From the NCBI GenBank assembly GCA_900766745.1, contig CAAFWR010000088.1:1-6132 (forward strand): a DNA stretch of 6,132 nt, in the 5' to 3' direction. Positions 6,115 through 6,132 of this stretch are shown piece after piece. The notes under the pieces are model-generated. The model had not been told where the DNA came from and did no database searches. It saw only the letters and a program-made list of their open reading frames with translations. This DNA is from Methanobacteriaceae archaeon (lineage in GTDB: Archaea; Methanobacteriota; Methanobacteria; Methanobacteriales; Methanobacteriaceae). The stretch's first letter is position 1. Every line of letters starts with the position of its first letter. The translations under genes were made by a program, and so were the position numbers.

Positions 6115-6132
6115 AAAAATGAAAGGTAAAAT

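Noticed and set aside
6097..6129. Ten-codon frame overlapping the end of the beta-helix gene
   Set aside because: No Shine-Dalgarno and a very short peptide; not supportable as a gene.

Overview
The window looks like the chromosome of a hydrogen-dependent methanogenic archaeon of the Methanobacteriaceae, most likely a host-associated Methanobrevibacter-type species (Methanosphaera is the main alternative). The evidence is a full-length CoB-CoM heterodisulfide reductase subunit A (HdrA) with all its cysteine motifs, archaeal TATA boxes about 25-30 nt upstream of starts, an AGGTGA Shine-Dalgarno, AT-rich spacers with long T-tracts, and two large repeat proteins of the 'adhesin-like' type that is expanded in gut methanogens. 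The genus is an inference from gene content.

Layout, all real genes on the + strand: (1) nt 2-1528, the 3' end of a large surface protein. The frame is open to the left edge, so the gene starts outside the window. It has two group-3-type Ig-like repeats, then four ~88-91 residue Ig-like repeats, and ends without a visible membrane anchor. A hairpin plus T-tract follows. (2) nt 1634-2542, a ten-helix AEC-family (auxin efflux carrier type) permease, apparently on a leaderless mRNA with an 18-nt palindrome between TATA box and start codon. (3) nt 2695-4674, hdrA, the flavin- and Fe-S-rich core of the electron-bifurcating heterodisulfide reductase, with a TATA box enclosed by a perfect 11-bp inverted repeat and a second palindrome running into the Shine-Dalgarno. 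A hairpin plus T-tract follows. (4) nt 4675-4991, AT-rich spacer whose last ~100 nt look like decayed coding sequence. (5) nt 4992-6104, a right-handed beta-helix protein with Chlamydia Pmp-like GGA[I/V]/FxxN repeats. It lacks a signal peptide, and its missing N-terminal coils can be read upstream in another frame, so it is probably a 5'-broken adhesin-like gene.

The genes do not form an operon: terminators follow genes 1 and 3, and genes 2 and 3 each have their own promoter. hdrA stands without hdrB, hdrC or mvh genes in this window, which is usual for Methanobacteriales. The surface proteins would act at the pseudomurein cell envelope, HdrA in the cytoplasm and the permease in the membrane. 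No new multi-gene system is visible. The best leads are the dyad-symmetric sequences at the promoters of genes 2 and 3 and the reconstructable frameshift in gene 5.
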